From NCBI RefSeq assembly GCF_018130165.1, contig NZ_JAFCLZ010000017.1:1-64000 (forward strand): a DNA stretch of 64,000 bases, in the 5' to 3' direction. Within the stretch, counting starts at the first letter, position 1. Each line of letters starts with the position of its first letter. The stretch comes from Bradyrhizobium sp. JYMT SZCCT0180 (GTDB taxonomy: Bacteria; Pseudomonadota; Alphaproteobacteria; Rhizobiales; Xanthobacteraceae). The position numbers and the translations under genes are program-made. Positions 42,674 through 51,598 of this stretch are shown here, piece after piece. The notes below the pieces were generated by a model that worked only from the letters and a program-made list of their open reading frames with translations, did not search any database and was not told the origin of the DNA.

Positions 42674-43057
42674 ATGAGCAAGTCGACCGACGGGCAAATC
42701 GATCAACTGGTGAAGGCGCGATGGCTCGCGCTCGGGCTTTCGCAGGACGATCTTGCGGAAGTACTCGCCGGCCAGCCGACGCCGAAAACCAACAACGGGT
42801 CGGGCCGCGTCAGCGTCGGCCGCCTGATGCAGGTGGCGGACGCGCTCGGCGTTTCCCACGATCTGTTCGAGGGCCTGTCGCCGTCGACCAAGCCGCAATC
42901 CGGTAACGCCAATGCCGATACGATGCAGGCGCTGCTCGAACTGCGTTTGCTGCGCGTGTTCCGCGAAGTGCAGGACAACAATACCAAGCGGATGCTGATC
43001 CAGCTCGCCGAACAGATCGTCAAGCGTCAGGCCGCGGGCCCCGACCAGGCGGGTTAA
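42674..43057 (+). CDS. Small helix-turn-helix (XRE-like) protein
   Basis: A 127-residue protein 9 bp after the LysR gene, probably cotranscribed. The N-terminal half looks like a Cro/CI-type helix-turn-helix: QLVKARWLALGLSQDDLAEV and GRLMQVADALGVSHDLFEGL. The C-terminal half is a helix (ALLELRLLRVFREVQDNNTK then RMLIQLAEQIVKRQ) that could dimerise. This resembles small rhizobial XRE regulators. Target genes are unknown. Confidence 0.75.
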   Translation: MSKSTDGQIDQLVKARWLALGLSQDDLAEVLAGQPTPKTNNGSGRVSVGRLMQVADALGVSHDLFEGLSPSTKPQSGNANADTMQALLELRLLRVFREVQDNNTKRMLIQLAEQIVKRQAAGPDQAG

Positions 43058-43196
43058 CCGGAACGCCCGCGCATCTCCCTCCGCGCATGGTCGCGATGCA
43101 TCTGCCCCATTGATGAACCCGGCAAATCGGTGTCTGTGACACAGGCCGGGCGACCTTCTCCGGCCTGGCTTCTGTCGCCGGGCGGGCCGCGGCGTC

Positions 43197-44147
43197 ATGA
43201 ACCGGGCCTTGTCTTTGCGAATGTCTGCTTCCGAACCCAACGCGCCCGCGCAGCCCGCGACCTGGATCGCCAACCAGCCTTATTTGTTGCTCAGCATCAC
43301 CGCGCTGTGCTGGGCCGGCAACGCCATCGTCGGGCGGCTGGCCGCCGGCCATATCCCGCCGATAACGCTGTCGTTCCTGCGCTGGACGTTCGCGTTCCTG
43401 ATCATTCTTCCCTTTGCCTGGAAACATCTGGTGCGCGACTGGGCCGCGATCCGCGGCCGTCTCGGCACGATGATCGTGCTCTCGATCACCGGCATCGGCG
43501 CCTTCAACACCCTGCAATATTGGGCGCTCGAACACACCCAGGCGCTGAACACGCTGCTGCTGCAGTCGGCCGCGCCGCTGATCGTCGCAGTGTGGTCGCT
43601 GGTCCTGTTCGGCGTGCGCCTGACGCTGGCCCAGGCCGGCGGGGTTCTGCTGTCGCTGGCCGGCGTGCTGGTGATCCTGCTGCACGGCGATCTCACCACG
43701 CTCAAGAACATCGAGTTCAACAAAGGCGACCTCATCTTCACCGTGGCGCTGGCGATCTTCGGGCTTTATTCGGTGCTGTCGCTGAAACGCCCGGCCATCC
43801 ATGGCCTGTCGTTCGTCGCCTTCACCTTCGGCGCAGGTGCTGCGTGCCTGATCCCGCTGTTCATGTGGGAACTGTTCGCACGGCCCCTGATGCGGATCGA
43901 CACCGCCAACCTGCTGACGCTGTTTTATGTGGCGCTGTTTCCCTCGACGCTGGCCTATCTCTGCTTCAATCGCGGCGTGCAGCTGATCGGCGCCAACCGC
44001 GCCGCCCCCTTCTTTCACGTGGTGCCGGTGTTCGGAACCGTGATGTCGATCGCCTTCCTCGGCGAGCACCCGCAGCCTTTCCACTTCCTGGGGTTTGCGC
44101 TGGTCCTGACCGGTGTTTTTGTGGCGTCGCGAAAGCAGCCCAGCTAG
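43197..44147 (+). CDS. EamA/DMT-superfamily transporter, paralogue 1
   Basis: A 316-residue membrane protein with ten predicted spans in two EamA repeats. Landmarks are ALCWAGNAIVGRLAAGHIPP, LNTLLLQSAAPLIVAVWSLV, FPSTLAYLCFNRGVQLIGAN and RAAPFFHVVPVFGTVMSIAF. ATG at 43221 (MSASEPNAP) is an alternative start. It is closely related to the gene at 51697, with long shared segments such as SLVLFGVRLT, EFNKGD/SFNKGD and FPSTLAY. Such proteins move amino acids, nucleosides or other metabolites; substrate unknown. Confidence 0.88.
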   Translation: MNRALSLRMSASEPNAPAQPATWIANQPYLLLSITALCWAGNAIVGRLAAGHIPPITLSFLRWTFAFLIILPFAWKHLVRDWAAIRGRLGTMIVLSITGIGAFNTLQYWALEHTQALNTLLLQSAAPLIVAVWSLVLFGVRLTLAQAGGVLLSLAGVLVILLHGDLTTLKNIEFNKGDLIFTVALAIFGLYSVLSLKRPAIHGLSFVAFTFGAGAACLIPLFMWELFARPLMRIDTANLLTLFYVALFPSTLAYLCFNRGVQLIGANRAAPFFHVVPVFGTVMSIAFLGEHPQPFHFLGFALVLTGVFVASRKQPS

Positions 44148-44223
44148 TTTTGGACAGCCCGGTTGCGGTGACTTGCAGCGGCAAATCCGTTATCTATTGG
44201 GCCTGCTTCGCAGGATTTCGCTA

Positions 44224-45024
44224 ATGGCGCGCGCCAGCAATCTGATGATCGGGACCTTGACCCTGGCGTTGATCGCCGGGTCGCTCGGCTCGTTCCTTGG
44301 CTATCAGAAATTTGCCGGCAATAAGCAGAAGACGCCGTTCCGGGTGATCTTCGAGGGCTCCGCCTCCGGCCTGCGCCAGGGCGGCAGCGTGAATTTCGCC
44401 GGCGTGCGGGTCGGCGAAGTGGTGTCGATGAAACTGGATAATCCCCGCCGCGTCGTCGTGCTCACGATGATCGACGGCAACACCCCGGTGCGCCGGGACA
44501 CCCAGGTCGGCCTCGAATTCCAGGGCCTGACCGGCATCGCCGCGATCTCCTTTACCGGCGGCACGGTCGATCCGCCACCACTCGGCGCCGACGGCATTCC
44601 CGAACTGACCGCGGATCCGGAAGGACTGCTGGACATGCAGGAAAGAATCCGCGTGGCGCTGCGCAACGTCGACAAGATCATCGCCGACAATGAAGTCGCG
44701 GTGAAAGACACGCTGCGCAATTTCGAAACGTTCACCGCCTCGCTGTCCGGCAGTGGCGAGCGGATCAGCAACATCATCGGCACCGCCGATGACGGCATCA
44801 ATGCGGTCGACGGAGCGCTGACCAAGACCAGGGATTTCCTCGGCGGGCTCGGCAGCGACAAATATGGCGGCGACCTGTTGCCGACCGTGATTTCGATGCG
44901 CGAACTGATCGTAAGCTTCGACAAGAAGTCCGACACGGCGCTGAAAGAAGCCCGGAAAATGCTGATCGATCTCAGCCAGTCCATCAACAGCAGCAAGTTT
45001 GCCGCGCCCCCCGCCAGACGCTAA
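44224..45024 (+). CDS. MlaD/MCE-family lipid-transport periplasmic protein
   Basis: A 266-residue protein with an N-terminal membrane anchor (LMIGTLTLALIAGSLGSFLG) and one MCE domain: FEGSASGLRQGGSVNFAGVR, VGEVVSMKLDNPRRVVVLTM and GLEFQGLTGIAAISFTGG. A long helical tail follows, expected to form the channel-like barrel core. ATG at 44224 is chosen; the longer frame overlaps the DMT gene. MCE proteins carry phospholipids between membranes with MlaE and MlaF, but neither gene is near. It lies 76 bp after the DMT gene on the same strand. Confidence 0.88.
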   Translation: MARASNLMIGTLTLALIAGSLGSFLGYQKFAGNKQKTPFRVIFEGSASGLRQGGSVNFAGVRVGEVVSMKLDNPRRVVVLTMIDGNTPVRRDTQVGLEFQGLTGIAAISFTGGTVDPPPLGADGIPELTADPEGLLDMQERIRVALRNVDKIIADNEVAVKDTLRNFETFTASLSGSGERISNIIGTADDGINAVDGALTKTRDFLGGLGSDKYGGDLLPTVISMRELIVSFDKKSDTALKEARKMLIDLSQSINSSKFAAPPARR

Positions 45025-45040
45025 AGCGCTCTTTGTTTGA

Positions 45041-45086
45041 GCATGATCTTTTTCGGAAAACCGCTTCGCACTTTTCCGGATCATGC
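45041..45086. repeat. Hairpin repeat family F, copy 2
   Basis: Arms gcatgatctttttcggaaaa and acttttccggatcatgc. It sits between the MCE gene and the alpha-hydroxyacid oxidase gene. Confidence 0.8.
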
Positions 45087-45133
45087 TGTAGCGTCTTGCC
45101 CCGATAATAACCAAGAACAGGGACTGCTCCGCC

Positions 45134-46351
45134 GTGCTCGATAAATCCGCTGGCCTGACCGCTCCGCCCGCAACAGTGACCCGGGCCACGAGCGCGGTTC
45201 CACGTCACCTGAAACGCTATCTCTCGCTCGACGATTTCGAAGCGACGGCGCGGCGGCGGATTCCGAAATTCCTCTATGGCTATATCGCCGGCGGCGCCGA
45301 GACCGACGCCGCGGTCCGCGACAACCGCACGGCCTTTGACGAATACGGCTTCGTGCCGCGCGTGCTCAACGACGTCTCCGGCCGGGACCAGACCACGACG
45401 CTGTTCGGCAAGGCCTACGCCTCGCCGTTCGGCATTCCGCCGATGGGCTCCTCGGCGCTGTGCGCCTATCGCGGCGACATCGTGCTGACGCGGGCGGCGG
45501 CCGCCGAAAACGTGCCGATGATTCTCTCCGCCTCCTCGCTGATCACGCTGGAGGACGTGCGCCGGGAAAATCCGGCCGCCTGGTACCAAGCCTATCTGGC
45601 GGGCCTGCCCGCCCGTATCGAGCCGCTGGTCGACCGGGTCGCCGCGGCCGGCTACGACACGTTCGTCGTCACCGCCGACGTGCCGGTACCGCCCAACCGC
45701 GAGAACAACATCCGCAACGGCTTTCAGGTGCCACTGGCGATCACGCCGCGCGTCGCCTGGGACACGGTGACCCATCCGCACTGGCTGTTCGGCACCTGGC
45801 TGCGCACCGTGAAGAACCACGGCATGCCGCATTTCGAGAACATGGACGCGCAGCGCGGCCCGCCGGTGCTGGCCAAGAATCTGATGCGCAACATCGGCGC
45901 CCGCGACCAGCTGGCCTGGAAGCATGTCGAACTGATCCGCAAGCGCTGGAAGGGCAAGCTCGTCGTCAAGGGACTGGTCTCGCCCACCGACGCCCGGATC
46001 GCGCGCGAGAGCGGCGTCGATGGCGTGATGCTTTCCAACCATGGCGGCCGCCAGCTCGACTACACGATGTCGGGCCTGCGCACGCTGCCGGAGATTGCGG
46101 CCGAGGCGAAAGGCATGACCGTCATGGTCGACGGCGGCATCCGCCGCGGCACCGACGTGATCAAGGCGCTGGCGCTCGGCGCCCATTTCGTCTGGGTCGG
46201 CCGTCCCTTCCTCTATGCTGCGATCGCCGGCGGCGAGGCCGGCGTGCAGCGCGCCATCAGCCTGCTCCATGCCGAGATCGACCGCGACCTCGCGCTGCTC
46301 GGCATTCGCAGCATCAGCGAGATCACGCCGGATCTGGTGCGGAAGTTCTAG
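45134..46351 (+). CDS. FMN-dependent alpha-hydroxyacid oxidase/dehydrogenase (LldD-like)
   Basis: A 405-residue enzyme of the lactate dehydrogenase/glycolate oxidase family with a GTG start. Landmarks are RRRIPKFLYGYIAGGAETDA, PFGIPPMGSSALCAYRGD, the catalytic His/Arg segment LSNHGGRQLDYTMSGLR and the FMN phosphate site VDGGIRRGTDVIKALALGA. It is about 25 residues longer at the N-terminus than E. coli LldD. It should oxidise a 2-hydroxyacid to the 2-oxoacid and pass electrons to quinone or oxygen. It is followed 25 bp later by a TrpX-like binding protein on the same strand. Confidence 0.9.
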   Translation: MLDKSAGLTAPPATVTRATSAVPRHLKRYLSLDDFEATARRRIPKFLYGYIAGGAETDAAVRDNRTAFDEYGFVPRVLNDVSGRDQTTTLFGKAYASPFGIPPMGSSALCAYRGDIVLTRAAAAENVPMILSASSLITLEDVRRENPAAWYQAYLAGLPARIEPLVDRVAAAGYDTFVVTADVPVPPNRENNIRNGFQVPLAITPRVAWDTVTHPHWLFGTWLRTVKNHGMPHFENMDAQRGPPVLAKNLMRNIGARDQLAWKHVELIRKRWKGKLVVKGLVSPTDARIARESGVDGVMLSNHGGRQLDYTMSGLRTLPEIAAEAKGMTVMVDGGIRRGTDVIKALALGAHFVWVGRPFLYAAIAGGEAGVQRAISLLHAEIDRDLALLGIRSISEITPDLVRKF

Positions 46352-46376
46352 AGCCGGTTCTGAGACGTGCTTGCTC

Positions 46377-47387
46377 ATGACGGAGGGTTCGATGGCGGCG
46401 TTGTTGCATCGGCGGGACTTCGCCAGGGTTTTGGCCGGATCGGCGCTGTGGCCGCTCACAGCACATGGGCAGAAGTCGGTAATTCCGCGCGTTGGCATTG
46501 TCTGGATTGCTTCCCGATCGGAGGTAGCGCCGTTTCAGGAGGCGTTCCGCCAGGGGCTGCGTGAGCTCGGTTATGTCGAGGGCGAGACGATCGCAATCGA
46601 GGCACGCTTCGCGGAGGGAAAGGTCGAGCTTGCGCCCGGCATTGCCGAAGAGCTGCTGCGGCTCAAGGTCGATGTCATCGTGGCGCCCTCCGCGACGGTC
46701 GTGCGGCTCCTGAAGCAGGCGACCACGACGATCCCCATCGTGATGGCGAACGTGTCCGATCCTGTCGGGTTCGGGTTCGTCGCGAGCCTTCAGCGGCCTG
46801 GCGGAACCATCACCGGCTTTTCCAACTTGATGGTCGAGCAAGTCGGCAAGAACGTCGAATTGTGCAAGGAGGCCATTCCCGGCCTGTCCCGGCTTGCTGT
46901 ACTCGTAAACCCGGCAGTCCTCGATGCGACGCTCGTGTTGAAGGAGGTGCAGGCGGCGGCCCCGGCCCTGGGCTTCACCGTCCACCCGGTGGAGGCACGC
47001 CAGCCGGGCGACCTCGAAGGCGCCGTCGCGCAAGCGCGGGAACAAGCCAACGGGCTCCTGGTGTCGACGATCGAGGGCATGTTCTTCGTGAACCGCGTCC
47101 AGATCATCGAGGCGGCCGCCAGGCACCGGCTGCCGGCGGTGTTTGCCGCACCGCCGTTCGGACTTGCCAGCGCAGGCGCGCTGCTGGCCTACGGCGCCAA
47201 CACGCCGGACATGCTTCGGCGCGCCGCCAGCTACGTCGACAGGATCGTGAAGGGCGCGAAGCCCGCCGATCTTCCGGTCCAGCAACCGACAAAGTTTGAA
47301 CTTGGGGTCAACCTGAAGACCGCAAAGGCGCTCGGCCTGAGCATTCCTCCCTCGATCCTTGTGCGCGCCGACGAGGTGATTGAATGA
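46377..47387 (+). CDS. TrpX-like ABC substrate-binding protein
   Basis: A 336-residue protein of the ABC_sub_bind family (PF04392, TrpX). The N-terminus has RRDFARVLAGSALWPLTAHG, a short Tat/Sec-type signal. Signatures include VGIVWIASRSEVAPFQEAFR, QGLRELGYVEGETIAIEARF and IPIVMANVSDPVGFGFVASL. A second start at 46392 gives 331 residues. Bradyrhizobium encodes many such receptors without matching permeases, and none is adjacent here. The ligand is unknown. Confidence 0.85.
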   Translation: MTEGSMAALLHRRDFARVLAGSALWPLTAHGQKSVIPRVGIVWIASRSEVAPFQEAFRQGLRELGYVEGETIAIEARFAEGKVELAPGIAEELLRLKVDVIVAPSATVVRLLKQATTTIPIVMANVSDPVGFGFVASLQRPGGTITGFSNLMVEQVGKNVELCKEAIPGLSRLAVLVNPAVLDATLVLKEVQAAAPALGFTVHPVEARQPGDLEGAVAQAREQANGLLVSTIEGMFFVNRVQIIEAAARHRLPAVFAAPPFGLASAGALLAYGANTPDMLRRAASYVDRIVKGAKPADLPVQQPTKFELGVNLKTAKALGLSIPPSILVRADEVIE

Positions 47388-47453
47388 GAGTTGGGAATCG
47401 CCGTCCCGACCAATCGACCGCGGGGCTGACCAAAGAGGCGCAAGGTCAGCCGG

Positions 47454-47504
47454 TCAGACGAGTTCAGGACATTCTCGCATTGCAGGCACAGGACTGCTCG
47501 CGCG
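47454..47504. repeat. Direct repeat, left copy (pairs with 51599-51661)
   Basis: The 32 bp from tcagacgagttcaggacatt onward match 51599-51630 at 29 positions, and similarity continues weakly to the gctcgcgcggcg segment. It lies in the 201-bp gap after the TrpX-like gene, where I see no gene. The two copies bracket the TRAP locus and its neighbours. Confidence 0.65.
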
Positions 47505-47588
47505 GCGGGTCAGGGGGCCCCTATTGTATTGCCCAACCCTGTGCAGGCTGGGTATCCTCGGCCCCTCAAAGGCGAGGGGAGAAGGCCG

Positions 47589-47885
47589 ATGACCGCTTTC
47601 AATACGGTGCGTTTCCGGGTGAAACCAGGACGCGATCAGGAATTTCTGGATGCCCACAAGAACGTTGAAGCGACGTGGCCGGGCCTGACGCACGCCAACA
47701 TCATCAAGACCGGCGACCGCTCCTACTGCATTATCGCCGAGTGGAAAGACATGGACGCGTGCGTCGCGGCGCGGCCGAATATGATCGCTACCCTCAATTC
47801 CTTTCGCGATACGCTCGAAGACCTCGGCGGCGGCCTCGGCGTCACCGATCCGGCGGCGGGTGAGGTCGTCCTGGCGCTGAAATAG
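47589..47885 (+). CDS. Dimeric alpha/beta-barrel protein (ABM-like)
   Basis: A 98-residue protein beginning MTAFNTVRFRVKPGRDQEFL, then DAHKNVEATWPGLTHANIIK and SYCIIAEWKDMDACVAARPN. The beta-alpha-beta pattern with an (E/D)F at position 19 and a C(I)IAEW strand fits the antibiotic biosynthesis monooxygenase or dimeric ferredoxin-like fold. Many such proteins have no assigned substrate. Monocistronic, with gcgaggggagaagg just upstream as a strong ribosome-binding site. Confidence 0.75.
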   Translation: MTAFNTVRFRVKPGRDQEFLDAHKNVEATWPGLTHANIIKTGDRSYCIIAEWKDMDACVAARPNMIATLNSFRDTLEDLGGGLGVTDPAAGEVVLALK

Positions 47886-48088
47886 TTCGTGGCGGCCTTG
47901 TTCGGCATTCTCAGAACGTCCCATTGACGGTTCTGAACAACTCGGAAACCCTGCCCGCGCTTTTCGGGATTGACTTCAGTCGCCCGTTTCGAGCACGGCT
48001 GACGGGGCATTTCCGGCCAGCGACGGTTGGCTGAAGTGGTACGTCTATTGCTTCCGGGCAATCTGCGCGTGAGGGGAAAGAACACACG

Positions 48089-48634
48089 ATGATCCGCCTG
48101 TTTCTCGATCGGCTCTATTTGTTCTCCGGCTATCTCGCCGGACTTTTCCTGATTGCGATTTTCGTGCTGATGATGCTGCTTTCGGCCGGCCGGCCGCTCG
48201 GCATCAACATTCCGGCGGGCGACGATTTCATCTCCTGGTGCATGGCGGCCACCGCCTTCCTCGGGCTCGCCCATACGTTCAAGCACGGCGAGATGATCCG
48301 CGTCGGTCTTTTGATCGACCGCCTCAGCGACGGCGTCCGCCATTATGTGGAGATCGCCGCGCTGCTGGTCGGCACCGGCTTCATCGGCTTTTTCGCCTGG
48401 AACGCCTCGGTCATGACCTGGCAGTCGTGGAAATTTTTCGACATCTCGCAAGGCGTCATCGCGGTGCCGCTGTGGATCCCGCAGCTCGGCTACAGTGGCG
48501 GCCTCGTGATTCTCTTCATCGCCTTTGTCGACGAGCTGATCCACGTGCTGCGCGGTTTTCCGCCGCGCTACGAATTGCCGAAACCAAAGAGCGCCGAAGA
48601 GATCGTCGAACGCGCCATGCAGAGCGGGGTCTGA
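48089..48634 (+). CDS. dctQ: TRAP transporter small permease DctQ
   Basis: A 181-residue inner-membrane protein with four spans (YLAGLFLIAIFVLMMLLSAG, then ISWCMAATAFLGLAHTFKHG, a central span near IAALLVGTGFIGFFAWNASV, and GGLVILFIAFVDELIHVL). This is the DctQ fold that links the receptor to the large permease. It lies 2 bp before dctM and starts a three-gene operon. A gagggg site precedes the ATG. Confidence 0.9.
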   Translation: MIRLFLDRLYLFSGYLAGLFLIAIFVLMMLLSAGRPLGINIPAGDDFISWCMAATAFLGLAHTFKHGEMIRVGLLIDRLSDGVRHYVEIAALLVGTGFIGFFAWNASVMTWQSWKFFDISQGVIAVPLWIPQLGYSGGLVILFIAFVDELIHVLRGFPPRYELPKPKSAEEIVERAMQSGV

Positions 48635-48635
48635 C

Positions 48636-49943
48636 ATGGAACTGCTCTCGATCGCCGCCATCCTGCTGGGATTTCTGGCGCTGCTGCTCGGTGGCGGCGT
48701 CTGGATCGGCGTCGCCTTGCTGGCGACGGGATGGGCCGGCATGCAATTCGCCGGCGGCGCCATTCCGGCGGGCAGCGTGCTGGCGACAACGGTGTGGGGC
48801 AACAGCGCGTCGTGGTCGCTCGCCGCCCTGCCGCTGTTCATCTGGATGGGCGAAATTCTCTTTCGCACGCGGCTCTCGGAAGAAATGTTTCGCGGATTTG
48901 CGCCGTGGCTGAACTGGCTGCCGGGCCGGCTGATGCACGTCAACGTGCTCGCCTGCGGCGTGTTCGGCTCCGTCTCCGGATCATCGGCCGCGACCTGCGC
49001 CACGGTCGCCAAGATCGCGCTGCCCGAGCTGAAGAAGCGCGGCTATGACGAAGGCCTGAGCCTCGGCTCGCTGGCCGGCGCCGGCACGCTCGGCATTCTG
49101 ATCCCGCCGTCGATCACCATGGTGGTCTACGCCGTGCAGGCCAACGTCTCCATCATTCAGGTCTTCCTCGCCGGCTTTCTGCCGGGCTTGCTGGTGATGG
49201 CGCTTTACTCCGGCTACATCGCCGTCTGGTCGCTTGCCAATCCGAAGCGGACGCCGCCGGCCGACCCGCCGATGAGCTTTCGCAAGCGCATCTCGGAATC
49301 GCTCAATCTGTTCCCCTGTCTGCTGCTGATCGCTTTCGTCTTTCTGTCGTTGCTGATGGGCTGGGCGACGGCGACGGAATGTGCGGCCTGGGGCGTTTTG
49401 GGATCGCTCGCGATCGCATGGTGGCAGGGCGCGCTGACGTGGGAAGCGTTCTGGGCCAGCGTGATGGGCGCGACGCGGGTCAATTGCATGATCCTGCTGA
49501 TCCTGGCAGGCGCCTCCTACATGGGCACATCGATGGCCTATACCGGCATCCCGCTGGCGCTGGCGAACTGGGTGAACGGTCTGCAGCTCAGTCCCTATGC
49601 GCTGATCGCGGCGCTCACCGTCATGTACATCGTGCTCGGCACGGCCCTCGACGGCATTTCCATGATCGTGCTAACCACGGCCATCGTTATTCCGATGGTG
49701 AAGCAGGCCGGCTTCGATCTCATCTGGTTCGGCATTTTCCTGGTGCTGGTGGTGGAAATGGCTGAAGTCTCTCCGCCCGTCGGCTTCAATCTGTTCGTGT
49801 TGCAAACCATGAGCGGCAAGGATTCCAACACGGTCGCCAAGGCCGCCCTGCCGTTCTTCTTTTTGCTCGTTGTGGCGGTTGCCATCATCACGGTCTTTCC
49901 TGCTATCGTGATGCTGCTGCCGCGGATCGCGTTCCCTGGCTAG
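48636..49943 (+). CDS. dctM: TRAP transporter large permease DctM
   Basis: A 435-residue membrane protein with about 12 spans. It begins MELLSIAAILLGFLALLLGG and has the conserved GVFGSVSGSSAATCATVAKI segment, LGSLAGAGTLGILIPPSITM and VVEMAEVSPPVGFNLFVLQT. It drives Na+- or H+-coupled uptake of the acid delivered by the receptor encoded next. Stop and start spacing to dctQ (2 bp) and dctP (14 bp) shows a single operon. Confidence 0.95.
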   Translation: MELLSIAAILLGFLALLLGGGVWIGVALLATGWAGMQFAGGAIPAGSVLATTVWGNSASWSLAALPLFIWMGEILFRTRLSEEMFRGFAPWLNWLPGRLMHVNVLACGVFGSVSGSSAATCATVAKIALPELKKRGYDEGLSLGSLAGAGTLGILIPPSITMVVYAVQANVSIIQVFLAGFLPGLLVMALYSGYIAVWSLANPKRTPPADPPMSFRKRISESLNLFPCLLLIAFVFLSLLMGWATATECAAWGVLGSLAIAWWQGALTWEAFWASVMGATRVNCMILLILAGASYMGTSMAYTGIPLALANWVNGLQLSPYALIAALTVMYIVLGTALDGISMIVLTTAIVIPMVKQAGFDLIWFGIFLVLVVEMAEVSPPVGFNLFVLQTMSGKDSNTVAKAALPFFFLLVVAVAIITVFPAIVMLLPRIAFPG

Positions 49944-49957
49944 AGAAAGGTATTGTC

Positions 49958-50947
49958 ATGTTGAGGCTTGTTAAAACGTGCGCAATCGCTGCCGGCGTCG
50001 CGGCGCTTGCGGTTTCCGCAACGGTCGCTCCCGCAACCGCGCAGACGAAATGGAATCTTCCGGCGGCCTATCCGGCGGACAATCCGCATTCGGTCAATCT
50101 GATCGCGTTTGCCAAGGACGTCGGCGACGCCACCGGCGGCAAGCTGCAGATCACCGTGCATCCGGCGGCGTCGCTGTTCAAGGCGCCGGAAATCAAGCGC
50201 GCGGTCGCAACCGGTCAGGCGCAGGCGGGCGAGGTCCTGATCTCGCTGCATGAGAACGAAGACCCGCTGTTCGGCGTCGATGTCGTCCCGTTCATGGCGA
50301 CGAGCTATCCGGCGGCCAAGAAGCTGTGGCTGGCGTCAAAACCCGCCGTCGAAAAGAAGCTCGCCTCGCAAGGCCTGATGCTGCTGTTCGCGGTGCCGTG
50401 GGGTCCGCAGGGCATTTTTGCCAAGAAAGAACTCAACACCGTCGAGGACATGAAAGGCCTGAAGTTTCGCGCCTATAATGTCGGCACCTCGCGCATCGCA
50501 GAACTCGTCGGCGCGCAGCCTGTCACCATCCAGGCGGCGGAACTGCCGCAGGCGCTGGCGACCGGCGTTGTCAACTCGTTCATGACCTCGGGCTCGACCG
50601 CCTACGACAGCAAGGCCTGGGAAACCATGACGCATTTCTATGATGCGCAGGCCTGGATTCCGAAGAACGTCACCTTCGTGAACAAGGCGGCTTTCGACGC
50701 GCTCGACAAGCCGACCCAGGAAGCGATCCTCAAGGCGGCCGCTGTCGCCGAAGAACGCGGCTGGAAGCTCAACGAAGAAAAGGCGAAGTGGTATCTTGAA
50801 CAGCTTCAGGCGAATAAAATGAAGGTGCTGCCGGTGCCTCCGGCGCTGAAGTCCGGCCTTGAGAAAATCGGAGAGCAGTTGACGGCCGACTGGTCGAAAA
50901 AGGCCGGCGCCGATGGGGAAGCCGTGATCTCCGCGTATAAGAAGTAG
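49958..50947 (+). CDS. dctP: TRAP transporter substrate-binding protein DctP
   Basis: A 329-residue periplasmic receptor with a signal peptide (IAAGVAALAVSATVAPATAQ). The DctP signature segments are TKWNLPAAYPADNPHSVNLI, DVGDATGGKLQITVHPAASL and LKFRAYNVGTSRIAELVGAQ, where the Arg that binds the ligand carboxylate is present. The ligand class is probably an organic acid. It is the last gene of the TRAP operon and a family B hairpin follows 30 bp after the stop. Confidence 0.94.
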   Translation: MLRLVKTCAIAAGVAALAVSATVAPATAQTKWNLPAAYPADNPHSVNLIAFAKDVGDATGGKLQITVHPAASLFKAPEIKRAVATGQAQAGEVLISLHENEDPLFGVDVVPFMATSYPAAKKLWLASKPAVEKKLASQGLMLLFAVPWGPQGIFAKKELNTVEDMKGLKFRAYNVGTSRIAELVGAQPVTIQAAELPQALATGVVNSFMTSGSTAYDSKAWETMTHFYDAQAWIPKNVTFVNKAAFDALDKPTQEAILKAAAVAEERGWKLNEEKAKWYLEQLQANKMKVLPVPPALKSGLEKIGEQLTADWSKKAGADGEAVISAYKK

Positions 50948-50976
50948 GACGATCGTTTCTCTGTTACGAGGAATGC

Positions 50977-51063
50977 GTCATGGCCGGGCTTGTCCCGGCC
51001 ATCCACGTCTTGCTTGTCACGTAAAGTTAAGACGTGGATGCCCGGCACAAGGCCGGGCATGAC
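50977..51063. repeat. Hairpin repeat family B, copy 2
   Basis: Outer arms gtcatggccgggcttgtccc and ggccgggcatgac, inner arms atccacgtctt and aagacgtggat. It lies between convergent dctP and DUF1330 genes and may terminate both. Confidence 0.85.
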
Positions 51064-51133
51064 GAGAGATGGGAATCGTTTTCAACCCATTGGGCAAGAC
51101 CCGAAAACGCCGGCGCCTTGTTCGGCCACCCTC

Positions 51134-51550
51134 TCAGGATGACGGCGACGGCCCAATCCCGAACTTGCTGTACGCCTCATTCGTACAAATGATCACATGC
51201 TCGGCGCAGCCATTGTGGCGGTGCGCATCGCAGCGGTTTTCGTAATCCGCCGACGTCATCATCTCGATGAAAGCAGCGACGTCGGGGTAATACACCAGCG
51301 CCAGATAATCCCACTGGTTACCTTCCTGCGCGCCGAGCGCGACCGCCTTGGCGTCGCCGGTCCAAAGCAGCGTGCCGCCGCGCGCCTTGATCATCGGCAC
51401 GGTGAGCGCGCTGTAGCGCAGATAGGCATCCCACCCCGACCCGTCACCGTCGAGCGAGCGTTCGCGGAACCGCATCAGATTGACCATCACGACCGGCCCC
51501 TGATGCGCCAGCTCGTTGAGGCCCCTGACATTCAACAGATCGACGCCCAT
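51134..51550 (-). CDS. DUF1330-type protein
   Basis: A 138-residue protein with a dimeric alpha/beta-barrel fold of the DUF1330 type: PVVMVNLMRFRERS, YLRYSALTVPMIKARGGTLL and YLALVYYPDVAAFIEMMTSA. It is cytoplasmic and its function is unknown. The ATG is preceded by three tandem copies of a ribosome-binding-site-like 15-mer at 51551-51595. The next gene is divergent. An N-terminal MGVDLLNVRGLNELAHQG leads in. Confidence 0.83.
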   Translation of the reverse strand: MGVDLLNVRGLNELAHQGPVVMVNLMRFRERSLDGDGSGWDAYLRYSALTVPMIKARGGTLLWTGDAKAVALGAQEGNQWDYLALVYYPDVAAFIEMMTSADYENRCDAHRHNGCAEHVIICTNEAYSKFGIGPSPSS

Positions 51551-51595
51551 GACTTACTCCTAAGTGACTTGCTCCTAAATGACCTGCTCCCGGCC
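51551..51595 (-). repeat. Triplicated ribosome-binding-site repeat
   Basis: On the minus strand three tandem 15-bp units read gggagcaggtcat, ttaggagcaagtcac and ttaggagtaagtcatg, each with an aggag-like core and a gtca. The last supplies the start of the DUF1330 gene. This could present several Shine-Dalgarno sites to the ribosome. Confidence 0.6.
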
Positions 51596-51598
51596 GAC

